DNA from: Pseudomonadota bacterium
Lineage (GTDB): Bacteria > Pseudomonadota > Alphaproteobacteria > Rhodobacterales > Rhodobacteraceae
Length of the DNA: 40,361 bases
NCBI GenBank assembly: GCA_963205235.1
Contig: CAUJIP010000062.1
Span: forward strand, 1 to 40,361
Direction: 5' to 3'
The position numbers and the translations under genes are program-made. The notes under the pieces were generated by a model. The model made no database searches and was not told where the DNA came from. It worked only from the letters and a program-made list of their open reading frames with translations. This document shows, piece after piece, positions 1 to 8,460 of this stretch (position 1 is its first letter; each line of letters begins with the position of its first letter).

Positions 1-278
1 CCCAGCGTCGCGTCGCCCACCGGAACCGAGATCGGAGCGCCAAGGTCGACAACCCCGGCCCCACGAACCAGACCTTCGGTCGCGTCCATTGCGATGGTAC
101 GGACAGTGCTTTCGCCAAGGTGCTGGGCAACTTCCAGAACCAGACGCTTGCCGTTGTTGGTGGTTTCCAGCGCGTTCAGAATCGCGGGAAGCGCGCCATC
201 GAACTGCACGTCGACGACGGCGCCGATGACCTGGGTCACCTTGCCGGCAGCGGCGGCGGCTTTCGGTGCTTTTGCCAT
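1..278 (-). CDS. atpD: ATP synthase F1 subunit beta (N-terminal part, cut by window edge)
   Basis: This is the first 92 codons of the catalytic beta subunit of the F1 sector of F-type ATP synthase, which acts on the cytoplasmic face of the inner membrane. The ATG at 278 is preceded by GGAG. The protein begins [19 protein letters not shown] and continues with the N-terminal beta-barrel ([39 protein letters not shown]), which is characteristic of AtpD. It lies 20 bp downstream of atpG on the same strand, the standard atpHAGDC order. The nucleotide-binding P-loop lies outside the window. Confidence 0.97.
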   Translation of the reverse strand, partial: MAKAPKAAAAAGKVTQVIGAVVDVQFDGALPAILNALETTNNGKRLVLEVAQHLGESTVRTIAMDATEGLVRGAGVVDLGAPISVPVGDATL

Positions 279-298
279 TGTCTCTTACTCCGGGTTCG

Positions 299-1165
299 TC
301 AGAGCGCCTCAGCGCCCGAAATGATTTCGATAAGCTCTTTGGTGATCGCAGCCTGACGCGAACGGTTGTAGATCGTCGTGTACTTGGTGATCATGTCGCC
401 TGCGTTGCGGGTCGCGTTGTCCATTGCGGACATCCGCGCGCCCTGCTCCGAAGCGCCGTTTTCCAGAAGAGCGGTGAAGATCTGTGTCGCGACGCCGCGC
501 GGCAGAAGGTCGGCAAGGATCGCCTCTTCCGACGGTTCGTAGTCGTAAAGCGCGGTTGCGCCCGTGGCTTCGAACTTGGCCGGGATGACCTGCTGCATCG
601 TCGGGATCTGGCTGATCACCGACTGGAAGCGGTTGTAGAAGATCGTGACCACGTCGGCTTCGCCATTCTCGAAGGCAGCCCTCGCCTCACGCGCGATGCC
701 CTGCGCATTGGAATACCCGATGCGTTTGACTTCGCTCATGTCGGTATGGCCGACGAAAGCATGGCCCCAGTCGCGACGCAGTTGTTCGCGGCCCTTCTTG
801 CCGACAGTCATGATCTTGACCGTCTTGCCTTGCGCCACAAGCTCGTTGGCCCGCACCCGGGCCAGCTTGACGATGGACGAGTTGAAGCCGCCGCAAAGTC
901 CACGCTCGGACGTCATCACCACCAGAAGATGCACCTGATCCTTGCCGTTTCCGGCCAGAAGCTTCGGTGCGCCTTCACCGGTGCCGACACCAGCGGCAAG
1001 CGCCGTCATCACCGCAGTCATCCGCTCGGCAAAGGGCCGGGCAGCTTCTGCGGCTTCCTGCGCACGGCGCAGCTTGGCGGCAGAAACCATCTGCATCGCC
1101 TTGGTGATCTTGCGAGTGTTCTTCACACTCGCGATCTTGTTCTTAAGGTCCTTCAGGCTGGGCAT
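299..1165 (-). CDS. atpG: ATP synthase F1 subunit gamma
   Basis: This encodes the central rotor shaft of F1, 288 aa, the usual length in Rhodobacteraceae. The N-terminal helix ([20 protein letters not shown], followed by [16 protein letters not shown]) and the C-terminal helix ([17 protein letters not shown] followed by [19 protein letters not shown]) are the two conserved coiled-coil arms that enter the alpha3-beta3 ring. Between them is the Rossmann-like domain ([15 protein letters not shown]). The ATG has a good AAGGAG ribosome site. It is separated from atpA by 21 bp and from atpD by 20 bp, consistent with one transcript. Confidence 0.98.
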   Translation of the reverse strand: MPSLKDLKNKIASVKNTRKITKAMQMVSAAKLRRAQEAAEAARPFAERMTAVMTALAAGVGTGEGAPKLLAGNGKDQVHLLVVMTSERGLCGGFNSSIVKLARVRANELVAQGKTVKIMTVGKKGREQLRRDWGHAFVGHTDMSEVKRIGYSNAQGIAREARAAFENGEADVVTIFYNRFQSVISQIPTMQQVIPAKFEATGATALYDYEPSEEAILADLLPRGVATQIFTALLENGASEQGARMSAMDNATRNAGDMITKYTTIYNRSRQAAITKELIEIISGAEAL

Positions 1166-1186
1166 CTGCCTACTCCTTCAGGGCGC

Positions 1187-2725
1187 TTAAGCGAAGTTCT
1201 TGGCGAAAGCGTCAAGTTCGGCACGGATGGCTTTTTCCAGATCGCCCGCCACTTTGCGGTCGTTCTTGGTGATGTCTTCCAGAAGTGCCTTGCCCGTCGT
1301 CCGCAGATGCTTCAGCAGACCCGCTTCGAACCGGCCCACGTCCTTGACGGCAACCTTGTCCAGATAGCCAGCGGTACCCGCGAAGATCACGCAGACGATT
1401 TCCGCGTTGGTCAGCGGCGAATACTGGTTCTGCTTCATCAGTTCCGTCAGGCGCGCGCCACGGTTCAGCAACTGCTGGGTCGAGGCGTCAAGGTCAGACC
1501 CGAACTGCGCAAAGGCCGCCATTTCGCGGTACTGCGCCAGTTCCAGCTTCACCTTGCCCGCGACCGACTTCATCGCGTTTGTCTGCGCGGACGAACCCAC
1601 GCGGGACACGGACAGACCGGTGTTCACGGCGGGGCGGATGCCTTGGTAGAACAGTTCCGTTTCCAGGAAGATCTGGCCGTCGGTGATCGAGATCACGTTC
1701 GTCGGAATGAAGGCCGACACGTCGCCGCCCTGGGTTTCGATGATCGGCAGTGCGGTCAGCGAACCAGCGCCGAAATCTTCGTTCAGCTTCGACGACCGTT
1801 CCAGCAGACGGCTGTGCAGATAGAACACGTCGCCAGGATAGGCTTCACGTCCCGGCGGCCGGCGCAGAAGCAGCGACATCTGGCGGTAGGCCACGGCTTG
1901 TTTCGACAGGTCATCATAGATGATCAGGGCGTGACGGCCATTGTCGCGGAAGAATTCCGCCATCGCGGTCGCGGCATAGGGCGCCAGGAACTGCAGCGGG
2001 GCCGGGTCGGATGCGGTTGCAGCTACAACGATCGTATAGGCCGAAGCACCGCTTTCTTCCAGCTTCTTCACCAGCTGGGCCACGGTCGACCGCTTCTGGC
2101 CGATAGCGACGTAGACGCAGTACAGTTTCTTCGATTCGTCATCGCCAGCAGCGTCGTTGTACGACTTCTGGTTCAGGATCGTGTCCAGCGCCACGGCGGT
2201 CTTGCCGGTCTGACGGTCGCCGATGATCAGTTCGCGCTGGCCACGGCCAACCGGGATCATCGCGTCCACGGCTTTCAGGCCGGTCGCCATCGGTTCATGC
2301 ACCGACTTGCGAGGGATAATCCCAGGGGCTTTCTGGTCAGCGACGCGGCGTTCCGACGACACGATCGGGCCCTTGCCGTCGATCGGGTTGCCAAGGCCGT
2401 CAACAACGCGGCCCAGCAGACCGTTGCCAACCGGCACGTCCACGATGGCCTTGGTGCGCTTGACGGTGTCGCCTTCCTTGATGTCCTGGTCGGACCCGAA
2501 GATAACGATACCGACGTTGTCGACTTCAAGGTTCAGCGCCATCCCGCGGATGCCACCGGGGAATTCGACCATCTCGCCGGCCTGCACGTTGTCAAGGCCA
2601 TGCACACGGGCAATCCCGTCGCCGACCGACAGCACGCGACCGACTTCGGCCACTTCCGCGTCCTTGCCGAAGTTCTTGATCTGCTCCTTAAGGATCGCAG
2701 AGATCTCAGCAGCCTGGATTCCCAT
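1187..2725 (-). CDS. atpA: ATP synthase F1 subunit alpha
   Basis: This is the non-catalytic, nucleotide-binding alpha subunit of F1, 512 aa. The N-terminus [19 protein letters not shown] is typical. The Walker A motif is GDRQTGKTA (about residues 170-178), and the alpha signature [17 protein letters not shown] is present further on. An in-frame GTG lies one codon upstream of the chosen ATG. The ATG at 2725 is preferred because it overlaps the atpH stop as TGATG and has GAGG at proper spacing. This overlap suggests translational coupling with atpH. Confidence 0.98.
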   Translation of the reverse strand: MGIQAAEISAILKEQIKNFGKDAEVAEVGRVLSVGDGIARVHGLDNVQAGEMVEFPGGIRGMALNLEVDNVGIVIFGSDQDIKEGDTVKRTKAIVDVPVGNGLLGRVVDGLGNPIDGKGPIVSSERRVADQKAPGIIPRKSVHEPMATGLKAVDAMIPVGRGQRELIIGDRQTGKTAVALDTILNQKSYNDAAGDDESKKLYCVYVAIGQKRSTVAQLVKKLEESGASAYTIVVAATASDPAPLQFLAPYAATAMAEFFRDNGRHALIIYDDLSKQAVAYRQMSLLLRRPPGREAYPGDVFYLHSRLLERSSKLNEDFGAGSLTALPIIETQGGDVSAFIPTNVISITDGQIFLETELFYQGIRPAVNTGLSVSRVGSSAQTNAMKSVAGKVKLELAQYREMAAFAQFGSDLDASTQQLLNRGARLTELMKQNQYSPLTNAEIVCVIFAGTAGYLDKVAVKDVGRFEAGLLKHLRTTGKALLEDITKNDRKVAGDLEKAIRAELDAFAKNFA

Positions 2726-3285
2726 CACCCAACCTCTTTCATTGCATTTTGCAGGGCCGCGAGCTTTGCCTTGACCGACGTGTCGATCATGGTCGAGCCC
2801 AGCTTGACGACAAGACCACCGATAAGGGATTCATCGACAGTCGTTTTCAGTTTCACGGTCTTGCCAACGCTGGCTTTCAGCGTTTCGGCAAGTTTCTTCG
2901 TTTGGGCCGCAGACAGCGCGCGGGCGGCGGTGACTTCAGCCGTCACTTCGCCCTTCTCGGCGGCAATCCGGTCGGTCAGATTGGCAACAAGCTGCGGCAG
3001 CACGAACAGGCGGCGCTTGTCGGCCATCAGGGCCAGCGTGTTGGCGGTCAATGCGCTCAGGCCCAGCTTCGCGCCGATGGCGGCGATTGCCTTGCCCTGA
3101 TCTTCGCGGCTGACAACCGGCGACCCGATCATGTTGCGCAGGTCATCGCTTGCAGCAAGCGTTTCGCCAAGTGCCGCCACGTCGGCTTCAAGTGCCTTCA
3201 GCGCGCTGCCTTCCTTGGCAAGGTCAAACAGGGCCGAGGCGTAGCGTGAGGCAATGCCCAAAGAGATCGAAGCTGATTCCGACAC
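2725..3285 (-). CDS. atpH: ATP synthase F1 subunit delta
   Basis: This encodes the peripheral-stalk delta (OSCP-like) subunit, 186 aa, first gene of the operon. The start is the GTG at 3285 ([20 protein letters not shown]), preceded by GGAAGGG at about 5 nt. An upstream in-frame ATG at 3357 would add 24 residues with no delta-family character. The family pattern is clear: [10 protein letters not shown] near the N-terminus, [12 protein letters not shown] in the middle, and [20 protein letters not shown] near the C-terminus, where delta binds the second stalk. The stop overlaps the atpA start. Confidence 0.96.
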   Translation of the reverse strand: MSESASISLGIASRYASALFDLAKEGSALKALEADVAALGETLAASDDLRNMIGSPVVSREDQGKAIAAIGAKLGLSALTANTLALMADKRRLFVLPQLVANLTDRIAAEKGEVTAEVTAARALSAAQTKKLAETLKASVGKTVKLKTTVDESLIGGLVVKLGSTMIDTSVKAKLAALQNAMKEVG

Positions 3286-3665
3286 GTGAACCCTTCCGCT
3301 TTCTAGTGGCCACCAGCCTTTCGGGGCGGGGCTTTCCTTCGCGCATACCTCAACCATCGTCTAAGCAGGCGCTATCCGTCGCGGGGGTCATTAGCAGAGG
3401 CGTTCCCACCCCGCAACCGGGTAGAACACGCTTTCTTGAACCTTGGTTCGGGCCAATTTGTCGCTGTTGGCGCAAACGTCGTCAGTTCGCCGGGATTCCT
3501 TGATTCCCGACCCGGCCGCAGGGCGGATGGCACCGGACCGGGATCGGAATCGGTCACCTCACAATCGGTCACATGCTCGTCAGGTCGCGCGCCCCTCGGT
3601 TGACCTTGTCGCCCCCGCCGGAAACAAAGCCGCCCGTGGATAACGGCAGCGGAAAGGCAGGCAAC
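3286..3665. other. Intergenic region upstream of atpH and of the L,D-transpeptidase gene
   Basis: This 380-bp divergent spacer should contain the atp operon promoter (minus) and the promoter for the transpeptidase gene (plus). I could not pick a convincing -35/-10 pair on either strand. It contains two exact 10-bp direct repeats (listed separately) close to the plus-strand gene. Open frames that cross it show no family character and look like chance frames of GC-rich DNA. Confidence 0.6.
3548..3572 (+). repeat. Two 10-bp direct repeats upstream of the L,D-transpeptidase gene
   Basis: AATCGGTCAC occurs exactly at 3548-3557 and again at 3563-3572, with a 15-bp period and the spacer CTCAC. Tandem head-to-tail half-sites of this size are typical of response-regulator binding. 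Function here is inference. Confidence 0.45.
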
Positions 3666-4211
3666 ATGACACTCTCCCGGCGCGGACTGATCGGCGCGGC
3701 CCTTGGGGTCACGGTCGCCGCCACGGCGGCACGGGCCAATTCCTCCGGTACGCGCAACAATATCTCCGGCTTCACCATGCAGGACTGGCGCGACCATTTC
3801 GACAATCTGGGCAAGGCCACTATCATCGCCGACACCACGTCCCGCGCCCTGCATTTCTGGAGCGCGGATGGCAGCATCTACCGCATCTTCCCGACCTCGG
3901 TCCCGCTGACCGACGATCTGACGAAACGCGGCTTTACCGAGATCGTCCGCAAGAAAGAGGGGCCAAGCTGGACCCCGACCGCCTCGCAGATGGAGCGCTA
4001 CCCCGACTGGAAGCCGATTCCCCCCGGCCCCTCGAACCCGCTGGGCACCCATGCGATGTATCTGTCCTGGCCCGCCTACATCATCCACGGCACCCACGAC
4101 ACCCGCAAGATCGGCCGCCGGTCGTCCGATGGCTGCATCGGCCTGTACAACGAGAACATCGCCGAGCTGTTCGAGCTTTGCCCCATCGGGACGCAGGTCC
4201 GGGTCATCTGA
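3666..4211 (+). CDS. L,D-transpeptidase family protein (YkuD domain), Tat-exported
   Basis: This is a 181-aa periplasmic cell-wall enzyme of the YkuD (ErfK/YbiS/YcfS/YnhG) family, which makes 3-3 peptidoglycan cross-links or attaches proteins to peptidoglycan. The N-terminus MTLSRRGLIGAALG has a twin-arginine motif (SRRGLI) and a hydrophobic stretch, with likely cleavage after ARA near residue 24. The catalytic block is HGTHDTRKIGRRSSDGCIGL, giving His141, Ser153 and nucleophile Cys157. The ATG at 3666 follows GGAAAGG. It stands alone between divergent atpH and a convergent methyltransferase gene. One oddity is that the usual SHGC(I/V)R core reads SDGCIG here, so the His and Arg next to the catalytic Cys are replaced. 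The family call is secure, but the exact reaction is not. Confidence 0.9.
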   Translation: MTLSRRGLIGAALGVTVAATAARANSSGTRNNISGFTMQDWRDHFDNLGKATIIADTTSRALHFWSADGSIYRIFPTSVPLTDDLTKRGFTEIVRKKEGPSWTPTASQMERYPDWKPIPPGPSNPLGTHAMYLSWPAYIIHGTHDTRKIGRRSSDGCIGLYNENIAELFELCPIGTQVRVI

Positions 4212-4232
4212 CCCGGCGGTTCGTCCCGCGTC

Positions 4233-4988
4233 CTATTGCCGGTTCAGCGCCGGTTTGGGTTGGCCCTTGCCCACCCCCTCCAGCGCCTTCAACGGTTTGC
4301 GGACCGCCGCGCGCAACCCACCTTGGGTCGGGGCGTAAACCTGCTTTGACGCCTCGACCATCAGCACACCTCCGGCCAGCCAGGGCATCTTGCGCCCGAA
4401 CGCCTCCCAGAAATTGGCCGACCGCAACCAGAATCTTGTCCCCGACGGCGGCGCGAACAGCACCGACTGGCTGCGTTCGGGGGTAAAGCCGTGGCGTTTC
4501 AACTGCGCCTCAAGCTGCGCCACCGAATAGGGGCGGCCAAAGCCGAAGGGCGTCGCATCCCGCCGCGACCAAAGCCCGGCGCGGTTCGGCACGATGAACA
4601 GCGCCCGCCCACCGGGGCCAAGCACCCGCGACGATTCCTCCAGCACGGCTGAGGGGTTTTCCGATGTCTCCAGCCCGTGCATCAACACCAGCCGGTCGAC
4701 CAGCCCGGTCGGCAAGGGCCAGGCCGTGTCTTCACACAAGACGCTGACATTCTCCATCCCTGCAGGCCAGGGCATTACCCCTTGCGGTCCCGGCATCAGC
4801 CCCACCACCCGCCGCGCCTCGGCCAGATAGGGGCGCAGCAAGGGCACCGCAAAGCCAAAGCCCACCACAGTCTGCCCCGGCACCGGCGGCCAATGCTTGA
4901 CCACCTGATCCCGGATCGCCCGCTGCGCCACCCGGCCCAGCGCCGTGCGATAGTAGAAATTCCTCAGGTCCAGCACATCAAGGTGCAT
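4233..4988 (-). CDS. Class I SAM-dependent methyltransferase-like protein
   Basis: This is a 251-aa protein with a methyltransferase fold. A glycine-containing motif I (VVGFGFAVP, about residues 40-48) is followed by a strand ending [11 protein letters not shown] motif resembling [13 protein letters not shown] (motif IV region) comes next, then [19 protein letters not shown], the classic post-motif II/III segment of class I enzymes. The C-terminal part ([19 protein letters not shown]) resembles the cap region of methyltransferase type 11 proteins. The start ATG at 4988 is chosen where family-like sequence begins ([18 protein letters not shown]); longer upstream frames run antisense into gloB. 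It is divergent from gloB with a 60-bp gap. The substrate is unknown. Confidence 0.85.
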   Translation of the reverse strand: MHLDVLDLRNFYYRTALGRVAQRAIRDQVVKHWPPVPGQTVVGFGFAVPLLRPYLAEARRVVGLMPGPQGVMPWPAGMENVSVLCEDTAWPLPTGLVDRLVLMHGLETSENPSAVLEESSRVLGPGGRALFIVPNRAGLWSRRDATPFGFGRPYSVAQLEAQLKRHGFTPERSQSVLFAPPSGTRFWLRSANFWEAFGRKMPWLAGGVLMVEASKQVYAPTQGGLRAAVRKPLKALEGVGKGQPKPALNRQ

Positions 4989-5048
4989 TGCAGCGGGCCT
5001 TTCCTCGGGCAATCCTGCGTCATCATAGCCGTGACGGGGACAAAGACC

Positions 5049-5816
5049 ATGCCGCTTGAACTTGTGACCATCCCCTGCCTGGCCGACAACTACGCCTACC
5101 TGATTCACGACCCCGAAACCGGCGAGACCGCCGTTGTCGACGTGCCGGAGCCCGGCCCCATCCTTGCCGCGCTGAACGCGCATCAATGGCGTCTGACCGA
5201 CATCCTGATCACCCATCACCACGACGACCACATTCAAGGCGTCGAAACCCTGCGCACGGCAACCGGCGCCATGGTCCTTGGCGCTGCCGCCGACGCCCAC
5301 CGCTTGCCCCGGCTTGACCTTGCCCTGACCGAAGCCTCCAGCTTTTCCATCGGCCAGGAATTCGCCCAGGTGATCGACGTCCCCGGCCACACGCTTGGCC
5401 ACATCGCCTTTTACTTCCCGCAGTCCGGCCTTGCCTTCACCGCCGACAGCCTGATGGCCGGTGGCTGCGGGCGGCTGTTCGAGGGCACAGCCCGGCAGAT
5501 GCATGCATCATTGCAGAAACTTGCCGCCCTGCCGCCGGAAACCCTGATCTGCTCGGGCCACGAATACACAACGTCGAACCTGCGCTTTGCCGCCACGGTC
5601 GACCCCGACAACCCGGCCTTGCAGGCCCGCATCACTGACACCGCCGCCAAGCGCGCCAAAGGTCAACCGACCGTGCCCTCCACCCTCGCGACCGAGCTTG
5701 CGACAAACCCCTACCTGCGCGCCCATCTGCCCGCACTGAAAGCCGCGGTCGGACTTCCTAAAGCCGATGACGCCACCGTTTTCGCCGAAATCCGGGCCAG
5801 AAAGGACAAGTTCTAA
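5049..5816 (+). CDS. gloB: Hydroxyacylglutathione hydrolase (glyoxalase II)
   Basis: This hydrolyses S-lactoylglutathione to lactate and glutathione, the second step of methylglyoxal detoxification, in the cytoplasm. The 255-aa protein has the metallo-beta-lactamase fold with all dinuclear metal ligands visible: THHHDDH (His56, His58, Asp60, His61), GH at 113-114, Asp133 in FTADS, and His171 in CSGHEY. The GGCGRLFEG glutathione-site segment and the C-terminal substrate domain ([10 protein letters not shown]) are typical of GloB. The start ATG at 5049 gives the canonical [19 protein letters not shown] beginning. It precedes clpA on the same strand by 156 bp. Confidence 0.97.
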   Translation: MPLELVTIPCLADNYAYLIHDPETGETAVVDVPEPGPILAALNAHQWRLTDILITHHHDDHIQGVETLRTATGAMVLGAAADAHRLPRLDLALTEASSFSIGQEFAQVIDVPGHTLGHIAFYFPQSGLAFTADSLMAGGCGRLFEGTARQMHASLQKLAALPPETLICSGHEYTTSNLRFAATVDPDNPALQARITDTAAKRAKGQPTVPSTLATELATNPYLRAHLPALKAAVGLPKADDATVFAEIRARKDKF

Positions 5817-5972
5817 GTGTCCCTTATCACAAATGGCGTGAGCCAGGCCCGGAAACCCAAGTTTCTGAAAGATTGCCCTTGAACTGCCCCGAAGAAAACC
5901 GAACTTTAAGCTTATGAGGCAAGGCTCGTCGGGCGCGCTGCCCGGTCAGCCAGCAGGACAGGAGCACGAACC

Positions 5973-8291
5973 GTGCCATCATTTTCGACCACACTGGAAC
6001 AGGCGATCCACGGCGCTCTGGCGCTTGCCAATTCCCGCCGCCATGAACTGGCGACGCTGGAACATCTTCTGCTGGCCCTGATCGACGAACCCGACGCCGC
6101 GCGGGTGATGAAAGCCTGCTCGGTCAACTTGGATGAGCTGAAGAAAACCCTCACCGACTTCATCGACGACGACCTGTCGACCCTGGTGACCGATGTCGAG
6201 GGGAGCGAGGCCGTGCCGACCGCCGCCTTCCAGCGCGTCATCCAGCGCGCCGCGATCCATGTGCAATCTTCGGGCCGCACTGAAGTCACTGGCGCGAATG
6301 TCCTTGTCGCGATCTTCGCCGAACGCGAATCCAACGCCGCCTATTTCCTGCAGGAACAGGACATGACCCGCTATGACGCGGTCAACTTCATCGCCCATGG
6401 CGTGGCGAAAGACCCGTCCTATGGCGAAGCCCGCCCCGTGCAAGGTGCCGATGAACCGCATGAGACGCCAAAGGCCGAAGCCGGTGAGGCCAAGGAATCC
6501 GCCCTTTCCAAATATTGCGTCGATCTGAACGTCAAGGCCCGCAAGGGCGACGTCGACCCCCTGATCGGCCGCGAGCTTGAGGTTGAGCGTGCCATCCAGG
6601 TGCTCTGTCGCCGCCGCAAGAACAACCCCCTCCTCGTCGGTGAACCCGGCGTCGGCAAGACCGCCATCGCCGAAGGCCTCGCCCGCAAGATCGTCAATGG
6701 CGAAACGCCCGAAGTTCTGGCCCATGCCACGATCTACAGCCTCGACATGGGCGCACTGCTCGCTGGCACCCGCTATCGCGGTGATTTCGAAGAACGCCTG
6801 AAACAGGTGATGAAGGAACTTGAGGATCACCCCGACGCGATCCTGTTCATCGACGAGATTCACACCGTGATCGGTGCCGGTGCCACCTCCGGCGGCGCGA
6901 TGGATGCCTCGAACCTGTTGAAACCCGCGCTGCAAGGCGGGAAACTGCGCTGCATGGGCTCGACCACCTACAAGGAATTCCGCCAGCATTTCGAAAAGGA
7001 CCGGGCGCTGGCGCGGCGTTTCCAGAAGATCGACGTCAACGAACCCTCGGTTCCCGATGCGATCAAGATCCTGATGGGCCTGAAACCCAGCTTCGAGGAA
7101 CACCACGACCTGAAATACACCAACGACGCGATCAAATCGGCGGTGGAACTGGCCGCGCGCTACATCCATGACCGCAAACTGCCCGATAGCGCGATTGACG
7201 TGATCGACGAAGCCGGGGCCGCCCAGCACCTGGTGGTGGAATCCAAGCGCCGCAAATCGCTGGGCGTGAAAGAGATCGAAGCGGTCGTTGCGAAAATCGC
7301 CCGCATCCCGCCGAAGACCGTGTCGAAAGACGATGCCGAAACTCTGCGCGACCTTGAGAAAACCCTCAAGCGCGTGGTCTTCGGCCAAGACAAGGCGGTG
7401 GTGGCGCTCTGCTCTGCCATCAAACTCGCCCGCGCGGGCCTGCGCGAACCGGAAAAGCCCATCGGCAACTATCTCTTTGCAGGCCCGACCGGCGTCGGCA
7501 AGACCGAGGTCGCCAAGCAACTCGCCTCCTCGCTGGGCGTCGAACTGATCCGCTTCGACATGTCCGAGTATATGGAGAAACACGCCGTCTCCCGCCTGAT
7601 CGGCGCGCCACCCGGCTATGTCGGGTTTGACCAGGGCGGCATGCTGACCGATGCCGTCGACCAGCACCCCCATTGCGTGCTGCTTCTCGACGAAATGGAA
7701 AAGGCGCATCCGGATGTCTACAACATCCTTCTGCAAGTGATGGACCACGGCAAGCTGACCGACCACAACGGACGCACCGTCGATTTCCGCAATGCGATCA
7801 TCATCATGACCTCGAACGCGGGCGCGCGCGAACAATCGCAGGCCGCCATCGGCTTTGGCCGCGAACGCCGCACGGGTGAGGATACGGCGGCGATCGAACG
7901 CACCTTCACCCCGGAATTCCGCAACCGTCTGGATGCCGTCATCGCCTTCGCCCCCCTGGGCAAGGAGATTATCATGCAGGTGGTCGAGAAATTCGTCCTC
8001 CAGCTTGAGGCGCAACTGATGGACCGCAACGTCCATATCGAACTGTCGCCCGAGGCGGCCGCCTGGCTGGGTGACAAGGGCTATGATGACAAGATGGGCG
8101 CGCGCCCCCTTGCCCGGGTGATTCAGGAACACCTGAAAAAGCCGCTGGCCGAAGAACTTCTGTTCGGCAAGCTGGTCAAAGGTGGGCTGGTGAAAGTGAC
8201 CGTCAAGGACGATGCCATCGCGCTTGACATCGAAGAACCGCAGAAACCCCGCCTCACCGGGCAGAAACCGCCACTGCTGACGGCGGAGTAG
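5973..8291 (+). CDS. clpA: ATP-dependent Clp protease ATP-binding subunit ClpA
   Basis: This is the AAA+ unfoldase that feeds substrates to ClpP, 772 aa. The GTG start at 5973 has AGGAG upstream. The double Clp N-domain spans about 1-140. D1 has Walker A GEPGVGKT (223-230) and Walker B LFIDEIH (Asp294, Glu295). D2 has Walker A GPTGVGKT (504-511) and Walker B LLLDEMEKAHP (Asp573, Glu574). The IGF tripeptide at 626-628 matches the ClpP-docking loop, which identifies ClpA rather than ClpB, as does the absence of the long ClpB middle coiled coil. No clpS adaptor gene is seen in this neighbourhood. A CTTGAA at 5878-5883 might be part of a heat-shock-type promoter, but no matching -10 convinces me. 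Confidence 0.97.
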   Translation: MPSFSTTLEQAIHGALALANSRRHELATLEHLLLALIDEPDAARVMKACSVNLDELKKTLTDFIDDDLSTLVTDVEGSEAVPTAAFQRVIQRAAIHVQSSGRTEVTGANVLVAIFAERESNAAYFLQEQDMTRYDAVNFIAHGVAKDPSYGEARPVQGADEPHETPKAEAGEAKESALSKYCVDLNVKARKGDVDPLIGRELEVERAIQVLCRRRKNNPLLVGEPGVGKTAIAEGLARKIVNGETPEVLAHATIYSLDMGALLAGTRYRGDFEERLKQVMKELEDHPDAILFIDEIHTVIGAGATSGGAMDASNLLKPALQGGKLRCMGSTTYKEFRQHFEKDRALARRFQKIDVNEPSVPDAIKILMGLKPSFEEHHDLKYTNDAIKSAVELAARYIHDRKLPDSAIDVIDEAGAAQHLVVESKRRKSLGVKEIEAVVAKIARIPPKTVSKDDAETLRDLEKTLKRVVFGQDKAVVALCSAIKLARAGLREPEKPIGNYLFAGPTGVGKTEVAKQLASSLGVELIRFDMSEYMEKHAVSRLIGAPPGYVGFDQGGMLTDAVDQHPHCVLLLDEMEKAHPDVYNILLQVMDHGKLTDHNGRTVDFRNAIIIMTSNAGAREQSQAAIGFGRERRTGEDTAAIERTFTPEFRNRLDAVIAFAPLGKEIIMQVVEKFVLQLEAQLMDRNVHIELSPEAAAWLGDKGYDDKMGARPLARVIQEHLKKPLAEELLFGKLVKGGLVKVTVKDDAIALDIEEPQKPRLTGQKPPLLTAE

Positions 8292-8317
8292 TCCTCAATC
8301 GGGATTTCCACCCGCCG

Positions 8318-8381
8318 CTCGTCGTATGACTTCGTCACTCCTCGCTGCATCCGCGACGAGAAGACGAAGTCGCACGAGGAG
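8318..8381. terminator. Long inverted repeat between convergent clpA and the MotB-like gene
   Basis: The 19-nt arms 8318-8336 and 8363-8381 pair with two mismatches and one G-U. The perfect 9-bp core is GACTTCGTC / GACGAAGTC. It sits in the 169-bp gap between two converging genes and could stop transcription from both sides. Neither side has a clear U-run, so factor-independent termination is not certain. Confidence 0.5.
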
Positions 8382-8460
8382 CGTTCCCAAATGACCCGAA
8401 CCCGGACCAACCGGGCTAACAGCCCCAGCGAAGACGCCCGTCAGGGCGGATGAGCGGCCC

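Noticed and set aside
266-3100. A 944-codon open frame on the plus strand opposite atpG, atpA and atpH
   Set aside because: It is antisense to three unmistakable ATP synthase genes and has no family character. Long antisense frames are expected from codon bias in GC-rich genomes.
3635-3643. A second DnaA-like nonamer (TTATCCACG on the minus strand) before the L,D-transpeptidase gene
   Set aside because: It is one mismatch from consensus and the gene has no replication link; a chance match is likely.
5979-8132. A 717-codon open frame antisense to clpA, and a 724-codon overlapping frame within nrdJ (22136-24310)
   Set aside because: Both mirror highly conserved genes in other frames; composition is Arg/His/Gly-rich without domains.
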